The notes under the pieces are model-generated. The model did not search any database. It was not told the origin of the DNA and saw only the letters and a list, made by a program, of their open reading frames with translations. Positions 34,682 through 47,359 of a stretch of 64,000 bases of DNA are shown in pieces (within the stretch, counting starts at the first letter, position 1; the number at the start of each line of letters is the position of its first letter). Where the stretch lies: assembly GCA_947685225.1 (NCBI GenBank), contig CANTUV010000022.1:9900501-9964500 (forward strand). The letters are read 5' to 3'. This DNA comes from Garcia nutans. Lineage: Eukaryota; Streptophyta; Magnoliopsida; Malpighiales; Euphorbiaceae. The position numbers and the translations under genes were made by a program.

Positions 34682-35945
34682 TGACGCGTCCTAGCAAACA
34701 CTAGCAAGTGTACTAGTAGATCAAGTAGTATAGGACTTGGAGTCCCGATATCGTCTCCCAAAGGACCAAAGTTTAGAGGCCAATTTTAACTAAAATTATC
34801 ACTATTATTTGAGCAAGCAATTAAGTGATCAATTCGAATAAACTTAGCAAAAATAAATTAAAATCGTACTTAGACAACTTTTGAGAAAATTCAATAATCA
34901 AAAGGTTAGGATCCACACTCTCCCTTGACTTATTAGGATGCACAAAACAATTAAATCAAGATATCAAATTGAGATTGGTAGGTTCTTTTAAGTTAAGCCA
35001 ATTTATCCTATCCAGAAATAAATATTCAATTCATCTCCAACTCCTATCAGGACCCTTAGAGCATGAATCGCATAGATTAGAACCTAGTTTAATAATCCTC
35101 CTATCAGGAAACAGATTAACCCCACAATCCAATCCAGGCTTCTATCAGAAAACACCTAAACTAGATAGTTATGCCAAAATTATAAGATCATGAACCAAAT
35201 AAATCAATTCTCAATCCCTAATCTTCTATCAGAAAACAATCAAGGAAATTAAATCAATCAACTCATCCAAGCATTAAGAAAATACTAACTTTGGCATAAA
35301 TCTCAAATTGAAGAACACAATAATTATCAAATAGCATCCATCTAAATCAAGGGGTCGTGTTTTCCCTAACAAAAAGGACTACTCCATAGAGGAATAAAGA
35401 AAAGACAAGAAGAAATACATAGTTCCAAAATAAAGATAAAATAAAGAAAAGAAAACCAAACTCTTAGATCCAAGATTGTATTCTTCTTCTCCAAATCCTT
35501 AATCCACTAGGAAAACCCTAAAAACCTCTCTAAAAATCCTCTTTTTCTTTTCTTCACATTTCTTTTTATATCTCCAGCCGTCCCCCCCTTTTCTCACTTA
35601 AAACCCTATTTTTAAACCTTCCATAATGATATAAAACGTGGCCCATTAAACATAATTAATAATCTTTAAGCAGTGGGTCCATCCATTTATTCTCACAGGG
35701 CTTCAGAAATCTCACAAGCACGCTGTGAAACTGGCTGCACTCCAAGCTTTTCTTCCAATTACTTCCATCATCTTACTAAGGCCTCTTCTCCACCAAAATA
35801 CCTACAAAACCACAACTAAAGCTCAAATTAACACAAAGAAACATAAAAACATAAAATTAAAACAAAACACATAATAAATCCTAATAAAACACACTAAACA
35901 TATAAGAAAAAGACACTAAAATATATATAAATTAGACATATATCA
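34682..35945 (-). repeat. Athila-like LTR
   Basis: 1264 bp on the minus strand, TGATATATG...GTCA. TATA-like 'tttttatatctcc' at about 35561-35573 (plus coordinates). Only one copy exists in the window, so the boundaries come from the TG/CA ends and the primer site. Confidence 0.72.
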
Positions 35946-38340
35946 GTATCCAATATGCAGTTTACTTAATTAATCGAACACCATCTCCTATTATAGATAA
36001 TAGTACTCATTTTCAACTACTTTATCACTCTTCTCTTGATTTCTCAATGCTCAAATTTTTTAGCGGCTTAGCATATGCTTTTACAATAGATTCTCACAGA
36101 AGTAAGTTTGATCCAAGAGCCATTCTGTGTTTTCTTAGGTTATCCACCTAATACTAAAGGCTTTAAACTTCTCAACATTCAAACAAACACTATATTTGTC
36201 TTTAGACATGTTCTCCTCCATGAAGATTTGTTTCCATTCAAAGGATTGGTTGGCATACAGATATCATAAGATCTTACACACAGAAATGATTTTGTACTTC
36301 CTGTTCACATCACTCCTAATCAGTACTTAGTTTACTCCCATCAGTCCATTAATTCCAAATACTAATTCACCTCAACCAGATGCTAACCAATATTCAACTC
36401 AAATTCCCAATCAAAATTCATCTCAATTAGAACAACCAATTCTTAATTCCTAACCTTGACAACAAGTACCATCAAATTCGTCACAACCAACCTTTAACAC
36501 TTCTGTCTAACCAGTTAATCCATCAGCTCAATCACACCAATAAGACTAATAACCTTAATATTTTTCATTCACTAACATTAACTTTAATACTAGAAAATCC
36601 AATGTAACAAGACAACCAATTGCATACCTAAATGACTACCAATTTAGTCTACTACCTACCGACAAAAATCAACTACAAATAACACAATGTAATAATCAAA
36701 CCATCCCACATACCCTTGCCTTAATGTTATCATACAACCACTTATCTCCAGTCCACAAAGCCTTTATAGCATAAGTAGATTCCATTATCGAATCAAAAAG
36801 CTATATTAAAGCCGTTAAACAAAAATATGCTGTAAATATGCTACGCAGGCTGAGATAGATGCTCTTTAAGCCAACCACACTAGGATTTTAACTGATTTAC
36901 CACCCAATAAACAATCTATTAGATATAAATAGGTTTATAAAATAAAATACGATGTTAATGGCTCTATTGAACACTGCAAGCCTAGGTCGGGGGTCAAAGG
37001 CTACACTCTACATGAAAGGGTTATTTTTTGGATACATTTTCTCATGTAACTAAGATGATTACTATTAAAGATCTATTAGTAGTGGATGTAGCTTATAATT
37101 GGTATCTTCATTAGTTAAATATAAACAATGCATTCCTTCACTGTGACTTGAATGAAGATGTGTATATAAAGCTACCTTCTGGTTTTCATCTTAATAATAA
37201 CACTAAGTTCGTCAACTCCAAAAGTCTCTTTATAGTCTGAAGCAAGCTAGTCGTCAGTGGAATACAAAGATAACTTGTGCCTTAGTTCATCGAGGCTTCT
37301 CGTAAGGTTAGGCTGATTCCTCTTTGTATGGGAAGAAATCTAGTGAATCCTTTATTGCTTTGCTCATATATGTTAATGATGTGATTCTCGTAAATAATAA
37401 TATGAAGGAGATTCGATCAGTTAATATTATCTTCATGATGCTTTCAAAGATTTGAGGCAACTGAAGATTTTCTAGGGCTGGAAATTGCGATGTGTTTAAA
37501 GAGAATTAATATGTGCCAATGAAATTATGCTCTTGATCTTCTAACTGGCATTGGTTTTTCGGGTTGTAAACTAGTATCTATGCCTATGGTGGCTTCTCTC
37601 AAGCTTTCTGAATCTTTTGGCTCGATCGATTCTCTTAAACACCACCATGTACAAAAGGCTAGTGGGAAAGTTATTGTACCACTGCACTACACGATCATAT
37701 ATTTTATACATTATAACAACTCTCCTAATTCTTAGACAAACCCACTGATACTCACCTTCAGGTAGCTCATTGTGCCCTTCGATACATCAAGAAAGCTCGA
37801 GGTCAAGGGATATTCTTTCCAACAACTAATACTCTTCAATTGAAGGATTTCTCTGACTCTGATTGGGCATCATGCCCAAACTTGAGGAAGACCATTGTTG
37901 GCTATTGCATATTTATTAGGAGCTCACTAATTTCATGAAAATCAAAGACACAATAAATCATTTTTCGGTCCAGTTCTGAAGTTGAATATCGTGCTTTTGC
38001 TACCACCACTTGTGACATCAAATGATTATTATACTTGCTGACTGACTTACAAATTCCTCACCCCCTCTCTTGCTATGTTATATTGTGATAATAACTCAAC
38101 TCTTCACATTGCTCACAACCCAGTATATCATGAGAGGACGAAACATATCAAGATTGACTGTCATCTCGTTAGGGAGAAAGTATGCTATGGAGTTCTTCAT
38201 TTACTTCTAGTATCCTTGGCTTATCAACTTATAGACTTTGTCACCAAACCACTACCACCAGCTAAGTTTCTTCATTCTATTTCCAAGCTAATAAGCATAC
38301 ATAGTATATGTGCTCTAGCTAGATGGGAGCTAGCATGAGT
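35946..38340 (+). pseudogene. copia integrase-RT-RNase H remnant
   Basis: The plus strand, in shifting frames, gives the integrase C-terminal part ('AVYLINRTPSPIIDNSTHFQ', and then the 'FLGYPP..TKGFKLFNIQT' region), an N/Q/P-rich linker (36300-36620), RT words ('QLDVNNAFLH'-like at 37110, a 'YVNDVILV' catalytic-loop equivalent at 37370) and RNase H ending with 'RTKHIKIDCHLVREKVCYGV' and 'FVTKPLPPAKFLHSISKL' (38075-38338). More than a dozen stops are present. It is probably the same copia element as 33495-33608. Confidence 0.82.
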
Positions 38341-38540
38341 AAAAGATCAACCAGAAGCTTCTAAGCTTCACTACCTATATCAATTCATCACTTTTGTGGT
38401 CCACAGTTAATTACAAATTAGTTACGCAAGTTTTTCAGCTAACTAATAGTTTTCTGTTAGAAGCCTTTGTATATAAATACTAGCTCAGTATAACGATACA
38501 TGATTCACCGATAACAAACTCTCCATTTTTGCATCTCTAA
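38341..38540 (+). repeat. Probable 3' LTR of the copia remnant
   Basis: It follows the RNase H end directly. It contains a TATA-like 'tatataaatac' near 38470 and LTR-like 'tgttagaagcc'. There is no partner copy, so edges are approximate. Confidence 0.45.
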
Positions 38541-38587
38541 ATTCTATTAGTCAAATAATAAATTTATAAAAAAATACTTTAAAAAAA

Positions 38588-38668
38588 AGGGCAGCACGGT
38601 GCACGAATGCTCCAGCAATGAGCGGGGTCCGAGAAAGGGTCGGACCCACTGAGTCTTTTTACGCACAA
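38588..38668 (-). mobile_element. 5'-truncated Au-like SINE
   Basis: The minus strand reads 'cagtgggtccgaccctttct' and ends 'ttcgtgcaccgtgctgccc' plus a T run, matching the 3' half of the SINE type seen at 31247-31391. The head is missing. Confidence 0.72.
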
Positions 38669-38966
38669 ATAAAAAAATTTTAAAAGTACAATATATGCTA
38701 TAAGTTTAATATATTGAAGTAAAAAATTATTAAATGTAAATTTAAAACTACAAAATTATATTAAAAAATATGAAAACTATTTTTAAAAAAATAATATTTT
38801 ATATAATTTCCTCAATTTTTTTTCAATATCCTCCTGAAAAATTTAGTTGCCAATTAGGTAGCCCAACCTAAATTTAACATAAAACAAATGTATAATCAAA
38901 TTCAACCACAAGTTAAATGGAGCTGGCATGAATTTATAAGGGAAAAAAAATCAACGATACCCAAAA

Positions 38967-39403
38967 TTAGGTTTGGACAGTTTTCAGTTAACCGCCTAAT
39001 ATTCGGTTAACCAAATTTAATAATATTGGTTTGGTTTGATTGAAAAATTTTAATTAAATTGATTTTCAGCTCGGTTAACGGTTAACCGGTTTGATTTAGT
39101 CAACCGTAATTTTTTTAAAAAAATAATTTTTATTTGGTTATTTTTTTAATTCCTTAATTATATAATTTTTTATTATAAATATATTTTTATTTCAAAATAA
39201 AGTTATTTTTATTTAGTTTTTAATAAATTTTGTTAGTTATTTAATTAAATTTATTTTTTATATTAAATATAAATTTTTATAATAAAAATATGGTCTACCA
39301 AACCGATCAAATTTTAATATTCGATCAATTTGATAAAAATTATTTAATTAAAAATAATTAATTAAAGTGAAATTCGATTATTAATTAACCGACGCTTACC
39401 TCT
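38967..39403. mobile_element. hAT-like MITE, family A, copy 1
   Basis: A 437-bp AT-rich element rich in 'ggttaaccg' words. It is flanked by a perfect 8-bp duplication ACCCAAAA (38959-38966 and 39404-39411). Terminal repeats are weak (ttaggtttgg against agaggtaagc). A relative in reverse orientation lies at about 47360-47825. Confidence 0.72.
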
Positions 39404-39411
39404 ACCCAAAA

Positions 39412-40764
39412 TAACTTGAACTCACCTAACTGACTCATCTAACGTCTTGATCGTTACTTACTCTGACATGTAATTTTTTTTTTTGAACTATCTCTGACAT
39501 GTAATTTTAAATAATAGTTTGTCTTGAGTTTGATTGTACTTAACTTTCCAAGTTAAATTAGTTAGTAAGCTTTTGTAACTATTAATTATTCCTAAGAAGA
39601 AGTCTATCAATTATCAATTGGTCTACTTATCCTAATTTTAGGAGCAATCGATCCGAGGATTAATTAATTAATGAATAACCTTTTTTCCAAGCAATTTATA
39701 ATTAATATATATATTCGAACCATCTAACTAGTTTTTATATATGATTAACATATATAATTATAAGAAGAGATTAGTATGACTAATTATATTAAGTCATAAT
39801 AATAAAAAACATAATTTATGAGCTTCACGTGCATGTATATGATGGACTCACATGCAGATTAATTTGATGATAGCACTTATTGGAAATCCATGCATTTGCA
39901 TACTTAAACCTAAAATATTCACAGTAAACATTGCTTGAAAAATAGATATATTCATAGTCATAGATCAGTGTTTAATAAATAATAATTATGTGAAAAATTC
40001 GTATCTTTATTAGTTTATAATTTATATGCTAATTATGCAATGATCCAATGTACCTTTAAAATATATAATCATGAGCAACACATACAATACTTAGCCGTAA
40101 AGCCAAAGCCACGATAAGCCATATGGAAGCAATTTTTAGCCTTATCTTTATTACTTCCCTAACATTTAATTTGTTCTTTCTATATATCCAATTCTCTAAA
40201 GAAATGGAAAATTGTTGACTAGTTGCTGATCAGTGTAATAATCACCAACTTTAAGAATGGACCAAATTTGTAAATGAATTTATTCTTTATTTTATTAATT
40301 ATAATTTAATTATTAATATTTAAATTATAAATGAAGATTATTTGTTTATAAAATATTTAATCTCAAAATAATAAAATTGTCTTTGATCAAATCGAAATAT
40401 CTTGCAATCTTTTGAACAATTTTTTGTAACGACAATGTTTATTTTAAATATAGCCCTAAACCTAAATTAAGGGTGTTGCAATTTCTTTCTCCTTTTTATG
40501 TAAAACATTCTCATCTTTATAAATAATCCTATCTATATAAATATGCATGTAAACAAATTTGAAGTGTGTGTATATATATTACTTTGCATTTATTGCTTTT
40601 TCTCTCAACCAAAAAACCTTCTCTGCCGCAGCTCAACCATTCTTCATCAAATAAATGCCGGCGACAATCTTAGAGTTCCTTTTTCCTTTGCTCTTTCTTT
40701 TCTTTTTTCAGTTTATTGGTAGTTTGTGTGTTTTTTTTTTCTTTTTTTTTCCTTAGATCTAGCC
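39412..40764. other. Intergenic, AT-rich, no gene seen
   Basis: A small duplication of 'tctgacatgtaatttt' lies at about 39465-39510. A (C/T)-rich stretch at 40600-40760 contains an ATG with a hydrophobic lead (40654), but no supported gene follows. Confidence 0.5.
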
Positions 40765-40772
40765 ATTTTAAG

Positions 40773-41444
40773 TAAGAGTGTAAATAAGTCAAGTTATTCA
40801 AACTCAGCATAGGTATTGATACAGTAAAAACTCATTCAAGCTTGAGCTTGAATTACTCATTTATTAAATGAGACAGGCTCAATCTAAAAAATACTTGGCT
40901 CGTTAGCTCTTGAATTAGTTTATTTAAAAAATTTATGAGTAATGTTCGAAAGCTAGCTCATTTATTATTTTGTATGAGAAATATACATAATTCAATTTAT
41001 ATATATTAAATTATATATATATTAAATTATGTATATGAATATCTTAATCTTTTAACTAATTTAATTTAACTAATTTATTAATATATGTTATATGTGATAA
41101 ATAAATTAAATGATACAAAATATAAAATAACTTAGTAATTTATAATAGTATTTCAATTTATAGTAATATAAAATTTTATTTTTGTTAATATATAATCATA
41201 TTATTCATCCTTTATTAAGATGTTAATTTTGGTATTTTTTCTATGACAATATATAAAAAAAATAAAAACTAAAATAAACTTATTGAACTCGTTAAAATTA
41301 GTTAAATCAAGCTCGAGTCCAAGCTCTAGGACATGATATATGAGCTAACTCAATATAAGCTCGGGCTTGGTTTGAGTTTGAATTCGACTATTTTATAACG
41401 AGATAAGCTTAAGCTTTTCAAATCTCGGCTTGATTATCGCTCTA
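40773..41444. mobile_element. hAT-like MITE, family B, copy 1
   Basis: 672 bp with a perfect 8-bp duplication ATTTTAAG (40765-40772 and 41445-41452). Imperfect ends are 'taagagtgtaaataagtc' and 'tagagcgataatcaagcc'. The inside is full of 'agctcgag'-type words. It is clearly related to 62713-63405. Confidence 0.85.
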
Positions 41445-41452
41445 ATTTTAAG

Positions 41453-42392
41453 AGTTCTTTGTGCAATAACTTCAAGGTGATTTTTTTGTCTATACAGGGA
41501 TTGTTTATGAAAGAAAGACTTTTCTTGAAATGTGGGTTTCTCTCCATTCAATATATTACCTCACATGCCCCTTTTCTAGATGAAGAGATGATAGGTTTTA
41601 GAAAGTGGTTTGAAAGATTTATGGGCAAAAATATTCTCTTATCACTGTCCCTTCCTTCTTTGAGTATTAAAACTCAGTTGTTGATTTTTGGCACACAACA
41701 ACAAACATTGTCTATTTTGAATTGTGGATTCTGGGATTTTTTTTATTTTTCATTAACTCAAGATTTGACAGTAGTTGTTATCTAGGTTTGATGTTCTGCC
41801 CCTCAGTCCCAAAATCTGGTCTTGATCCTTTGTTTCAATACTTTTGTTTGTATTGTTTATACCTGTGTTGCTTTAGAATGACATCTTATATTTTTCTGGA
41901 TCTGCTGAAGTGTTTATTCACTCCAACTCTTTAGGTTATTTGTATTGATTATTTTTTATTAATGGAACTTTTCTTATGTTGATAAAAAAAAATTGTGTGT
42001 GTGTATATACATATATATATTTGGCATATTTGTTAATTTTATGTTGACCTTAAAATGGTGTTGCTTACATTTCACTATACCATTAATTAAAGAAAAATAC
42101 ATAACCATACATTACCTTAGTGATATAAAAGTGGAGGGAGTTAAATTAACTTGATATTAATTAATCATGTATGAATATTTTAGAATAAATATCTAAACAC
42201 TAAATACTTTCTTAGAAAAAAAGGTAATAATAAAATGTGATTGGAATTCTAAGTCTGCATGTGTACATTTGTAGGGGCGAACATCGAATTTAAAATCAAA
42301 AGTAGAAAAAATGTGAGTAAATGTTTAAGCCCTTTCCTCCAAGTATAGATTTTTTTTTAAAAAAATTAAGCATAAAAATTTTAATTGGGTAT
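41453..42392. other. Intergenic; possible LINE or transcript tail
   Basis: 41640-41990 is T/G-rich, has 'ttattaatggaacttttctt' and ends in an A run near 41990, which resembles a plant LINE 3' end. The overlapping open frames are not recognisable. A (TG)n/(TA)n run follows at 41995-42020. Confidence 0.3.
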
Positions 42393-42902
42393 TGTTAAAT
42401 AATGGCTAATCAAGATCCATTTTATATTAAGAGTTTCAACAAAGAGAAGAATTATCAGTTTTATTATAGAATTTGAATAAAAAAAATAGACTATAATAGA
42501 AAAAAGAATTTTCATGCCTTTTTACAGTAGATAAACACTATATATAGAGTATTTTATCAAGATAGTTTTTGTATTATGAGTTTCAATAAAAGAGTAGAAT
42601 TATCAGTTTTATAGTAAAATTTGAATAAAAAAATGCATTAGAATAGAAATATAATTTTTATATACTTTTAAAATAAGTAAAAATTATATATAGAACACTC
42701 TAAATAATAAAAATAATGAAGTGTGAGAAAAGAAATCCAATTATGCACTCTCTCTATAGAAGAAATAAAGTGAGAAATCTCGGCGAATTTTAGCAAATTG
42801 TGAAATCACGATGTAAATTTTTATATCTTATGTGACTTTTTCTCTTATTTTTCTTTAATTTTTTTTATAAATTGATTCATTATTTTGTATATTCTAAAAG
42901 GC
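42393..42902 (+). repeat. Solo LTR of the 2126-6910 copia family
   Basis: It begins TGTTAAATAATGGCTAA and follows the same order of words as the copia LTR ('ttaagagttt', 'tatagaatttgaataaaaaa', 'aaagtgagaaatc', 'gcaaattgt', 'attgattcattattttgta'). The first 150 bp are duplicated in tandem (about 42405-42560 and 42565-42700). The last about 20 bp of the LTR and a target duplication are not recognisable. Confidence 0.75.
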
Positions 42903-45301
42903 AAGATATGAACTTAAAATAGTCTCTACATTTTATATAATTAGATAAAGAAAAAAGTAAGAAGGGCTGAAGGGGTCTTTTCATTTTTTCAATAAATATA
43001 CATACATATATATGCATACATACATATGTTTATGCATACTTATATACATATACATACATACATATATATATATATATGTATATATCAATTTGGATTGATC
43101 AATAAAATTTGAGGGATACAGCATACAAGTCAAAAACAGGCAGCCAACCAGCAGTGTTTTATGGAAGCCTCCATGCACCATCATCATTTTACTCTGTCTA
43201 TTTTCTTTATTTTCTTTTCTTGTTTTTTTTCCCTAAACTTTTTTGTCTCTTAAAGAGTCCTCAAAATTATTCATACAAAATTAATGGAAATGAGCTTTGG
43301 GATTCCTTATGTTTTTATCTCATCATGGCCTATCAATGAGTGGGTTGCCCACTAAAATGTCATTGTAGGAGAATAACGTATCAAGTCCTCGTCCTCCTAT
43401 TTTTCTCCCAAAGATGTTGACTCCACACTCGGATCTTAACACTACATGTGCACTTTTCTGGATTAATTTCATCAACAATATCTCTTTTTTCTTTCATTTA
43501 TACTGCTAATATTTTCAAATGTCAATTTACACTGAAAAAAAAAGGAGTATTGGGGACATATAAAATTGTCTCAAAAAAAATAAAAAATCATATCTATAGA
43601 TATAGAGAACGATATTAGTCATCTCCTTTACCTTAATGCTCTATTCTATAAAAAATGACAAATTACGATACTATTTCTAATATAAAGAATGATTAATATA
43701 ATTATGTTGATAAATTTTCAATTTTAATTTTTTCCATTAAAATCGGTAACTTCATTTTCCGATCAGGAAATGGTTAGATATATAGCTACATATAAAAAAA
43801 TTGTCATATTTTTCCATATTTAAGATAAAGATAAATGCATTTTTCCTATATGAGTGTGGAAAAATAATGTGAAATGTTTTAGATTTTGAATATGTAGTGC
43901 CACATGAAGTTCATGTAACTATCCCTTAACTGGAAAGCGGAATTAGAATTTTTAATCGAAAGAAATTAAAGTTGGAAGATTTTATTGAAACAAATTAAAA
44001 TTTAGAAATATTATAATGCATGATTCAAATGAAAAAGTTTATGGATGATTGGTGAAATTAACCCTTTTTTTTATTACAATCTTTTTTTGAACATGATTTT
44101 TTTATTACATTCAGCTGATAAAAATAGTTTATTTTCAATTTGCTTTGTAAATATTTAATTTTTATTTGAAATTAATAGATAACTTTCATATGTATAATAA
44201 TATGACATGTATTTTAAATACTTTAAAAGAAAGATCAGATTAAATAAATAAATAATTGGTAAGTCATTTGACTTTCCATTTACCTCGCTAATTAGAACTT
44301 ATTTTATTAACTAATTTATCCGTAACTTTAAAATTTTAATAATTGCACTCTTATTTATATAAAAAAAAATTAATTATGCATAGTCATTTTTTAATATAAT
44401 TTAGGGTATTTAATAATTTTGCCAATATGTAATTATTAACTTAAATCTCAAATGAGAAAAGAACATAACAAAGCACGATCAAGAAATAATTAAATATGTT
44501 GATGCTAAAAATTTTCTCTTGTTTTAACTTTATAAAGAAAATAGAAATATCGATCAGTGGTTGAATTATTGAAATTACATGAAGAGTAAAACCAAAAACT
44601 ATGATGAGGCAAAATACTTTATTGACTAATTCCAATTCCCATTGCATAAACTATCACAATAGGCCTTCTATTTACTTATTTATTTATAGCATGGTAGATT
44701 TTTTTTTATTTAAGCTTTTATTTCATTAAGTTGTGTCCTTCAATTTTTTTTTAAGTTTAATATTTAGAAAACAAAAATCAAAATAAGAATGAAAAAATAA
44801 TTTAAAAAATTATCATAATATTGATTATGTTTAATTTGGCTTAGATTTTTTGGATAGTGTCATTTTATTTATAGGGCATACTTTGATATATCATAAGTGC
44901 TAATCTTTTTTAATATTATTAGGAGTGGATTTAGCTTTTTCAATTCCCTTTTTTTCTCTTGAGTTTTTCTAATTTAGCCTTTGATGGTTTATAATATATA
45001 GAATATAAATGATATACGTAATTTACTCTTAAATAATGAGCAAGAGCACATGCTATAACCAAAATAGTTCTATATGTATTAGAAGTATAAAATCAAATTT
45101 ATAGAAAAAGTAATTAATTACTACTTATTTTTTTTTCAAAAAAAAAACATTATATAAAGTTATTGTAATTTATAATTTAAAATCTCTATTCTCAAATGGA
45201 ATTAAGAAATTCAACATTTTTATATTATCAACAAAATATTCATTTTATTAAATTTTTAGACAGTAAGAGGAAGGAGGCTAACAGCTAGAGGAAGGGCAAA
45301 T
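42903..45301. other. Intergenic, AT-rich, no gene seen
   Basis: Contains a (TACA)n/(TA)n microsatellite at about 42998-43085. Short open frames at 43109-43339 and 44441-44647 have no gene-like features. Confidence 0.5.
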
Positions 45302-46707
45302 CTAGGTGCCACCAAGGCAGACATTCGGATCTTCTTCGTCAGAGTCAAATTCAACCTGCAAATGATTTTACGCATATAATGCTCCATTAGAAGGTTTCTT
45401 CAATTAGGATTGTGTGATAATGCTAATATTTTTGTTCAGCAGATAAGCATTTCTAACCTACAGTAAAGCAATGATATAGATGCTGCAATTCATAATTGCA
45501 AGGGTAATCATACAAAATTTGAATGATGAACCTCAAAAAAGGAACATACATTTTCATCCTTGAACCATCTTCCATGTCGATCACGTTTCCAACCTGCTTC
45601 TAAAAACTTGAGTTCTCGCTCTCTGCGCTCTTGAAAACCCAGTTGCCATTGCATGAATGACCCTTCAGATGCTTTAATCAAAGGAGATGAGGTATCTGTC
45701 ACAGTTTTAGGTCGTTCATCCCTCAATTTCGCCTCAAACTTTCTTTGGTTTCTGGAGCTCTGCTGGGAGTTTTACTGCAAAGAACTTCAGAAGTAGCCTC
45801 CCTAGTCTGCTTAATTAATGGTTTATTAGCTAATCTAACTTTCTTGTTTATACTAGTAGAGTTATCAGAGTCAAAAGTGGAGTCTGATAATGCTACTCTC
45901 TTGTTTGTCTCATCTTTTCTCATCAGTTCTCTTTCCTTCAGCATAGACTCTGCAGCAAGATGCCGCGATCCCTTGCTATGCATCTGTAAAAACAACCCTT
46001 TTCACAATCCAAAAACTAATTTTACAAGAAAAAACATTGCATCCAAAGAGAAAAAGCATAAGGTTACGTTTAGAATGCTGTACTAGAATATGCATTGTAA
46101 TCAAATACATTTCTAGTTCTATTATGGCCTACCAAATACTTCCTAATGTTCTGAAACAGAACAACTAACAATTGCATATAAAGATACAATTGAAGATTAA
46201 TACTACAATTAACTTGCCTACCTAGAAGCTCCAAATAACTCCGTTTTATCAACAATTCACATACAAAAGTTAAAAAATGCTTATAAAAAATTGTCCTTCA
46301 ATCTAAGAAGTAAACGAGTTCTAAGCACATGTTTGGTAGAATGTAATCACTAAATAAAAACTCAGCAGAACAATAAACAAGAAATTCATTCATTCGATCA
46401 TATTGAGTCATGTTTCATTACAATCTACCAGAAACGAAGTGAAGGACGCATCTTTATTTATGACTAAAGAAAAGGCAATTGACAATATGATTTTATAAAA
46501 AGAAAAATTCTACGAAAACCCCAGTTGGGTTTTCATATAACTCAAAGATTGGAAAAGAAAAAAGGATTGAAATTGAAAGGATGACAAGTAATTGATTACC
46601 GAGAGCATGAGAGGAGTATCGAGAATGGGATTGTGAGGGCAGACAAGGCATGAGTATTTGCCACTGGAGAGCTTCTTTTTCAACTGTACGTCATTTTTTC
46701 TTTTCAT
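45302..46707 (-). pseudogene. SCNM1: SCNM1-like zinc-finger splicing factor, frameshifted
   Basis: Sodium channel modifier 1 proteins are nuclear C2H2-type zinc-finger factors acting in pre-mRNA splicing. Exons (minus): 46707-46600, 45983-45550, 45355-45302. Exon 1 has 'KKLSSGKYSCLVCPHNPILD' (zinc-finger Cys pair CLVC). Exon 2 opens with 'MHSKGSRHLAAESMLKEREL' (the His partners), then a variable middle, then 'FQERRERELKFLEAGWKRDR' and 'HGRWFKDEN'. Exon 3 gives 'VEFDSDEEDPNVCLGGT' and a stop. Exon-exon phases fit. A 1-bp deletion at about 45722 shifts exon 2 (434 bp instead of 435). The usual N-terminal 'GGDSWAREAQYRKRRVDD'-type exon is not found upstream. It is either a pseudogene or an intact gene with an assembly error and a missed first exon. 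Confidence 0.8.
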
Positions 46708-47355
46708 TTTTACCCTCCATCTATTTTTTTTTTAAATACGACTGTCTTTTTTCCTCCATTTTTTCTCTTCTGAATCTTCTCTAATCTCTATGATGCTCTT
46801 TTTTTTTTTCCCTCCATCTCATCTCTTCTCTTTTTAGTTGTTTAAATTAATGGAATAAGTCATTATTATTCTTCGTTTGACAAACTTTTCAAATTTAAAA
46901 AAACAGTTACTACTCTTCCATTAAGAAGAGTTTACCATAATTAACAAGAAGTTTAAAGGTAACATGAATATTTTTTTGAGATAAGGTGCAAATAAATTTT
47001 TTAAATTTTTGCAAAGATATATATTGATAATTAATCTGGGCTCAATTAGACACAACTTATATACAAATAGGCTATTTAAGTTCCTCTTTAATAGAGCAAC
47101 AATAATGATAATCTATTTATAAAAATGTCTTATTTTTAAAAATTAAAACTTAAAATTAAAAAAAAAGTGAGAGAGAAAGAAAACAAAAAACCTTGTGGTG
47201 ATGTGACAATACAAAAATAAAACGAAGTGAGAGAGAAAATAAAGAAAAAGAAAAACAAAGCCGAACTCCAATACCAAAGCAATTGAAAATCGAATATTCT
47301 TTCTCCCGAGTCATTGGTAAAGGCTTTGGCAATACCTTGTGATGATCTGTCGAAG
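46708..47355. other. Upstream region of the SCNM1-like gene
   Basis: No SCNM1 first exon could be recognised. A C/T-rich tract on the minus strand at 47160-47260 may be a leader or chance. Confidence 0.35.
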
Positions 47356-47359
47356 TGCG

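Larger units (their letters stand above)
33609..35945 (-). mobile_element. Athila-like Ty3/gypsy element, 5' part only
   Basis: On the minus strand, in order: an LTR (35945-34682, starting TGATATATG), a decayed primer site (34658-34675), a leader, and gag (34559-33609). Protease, RT, integrase and the second LTR are gone. It lies between copia gag (left) and copia integrase (right), both on the plus strand. Confidence 0.8.

Noticed and set aside
41459..41934. Two overlapping plus-strand open frames of 108 and 70 codons
   Set aside because: Hydrophobic, T-rich translations without a motif; the stretch looks more like a transcript or LINE tail.
43109..43339. 76-codon open frame next to a TA/TACA microsatellite
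   Set aside because: Translation turns into a Phe/Tyr/Leu run from pyrimidine-rich DNA; no sign of a gene.
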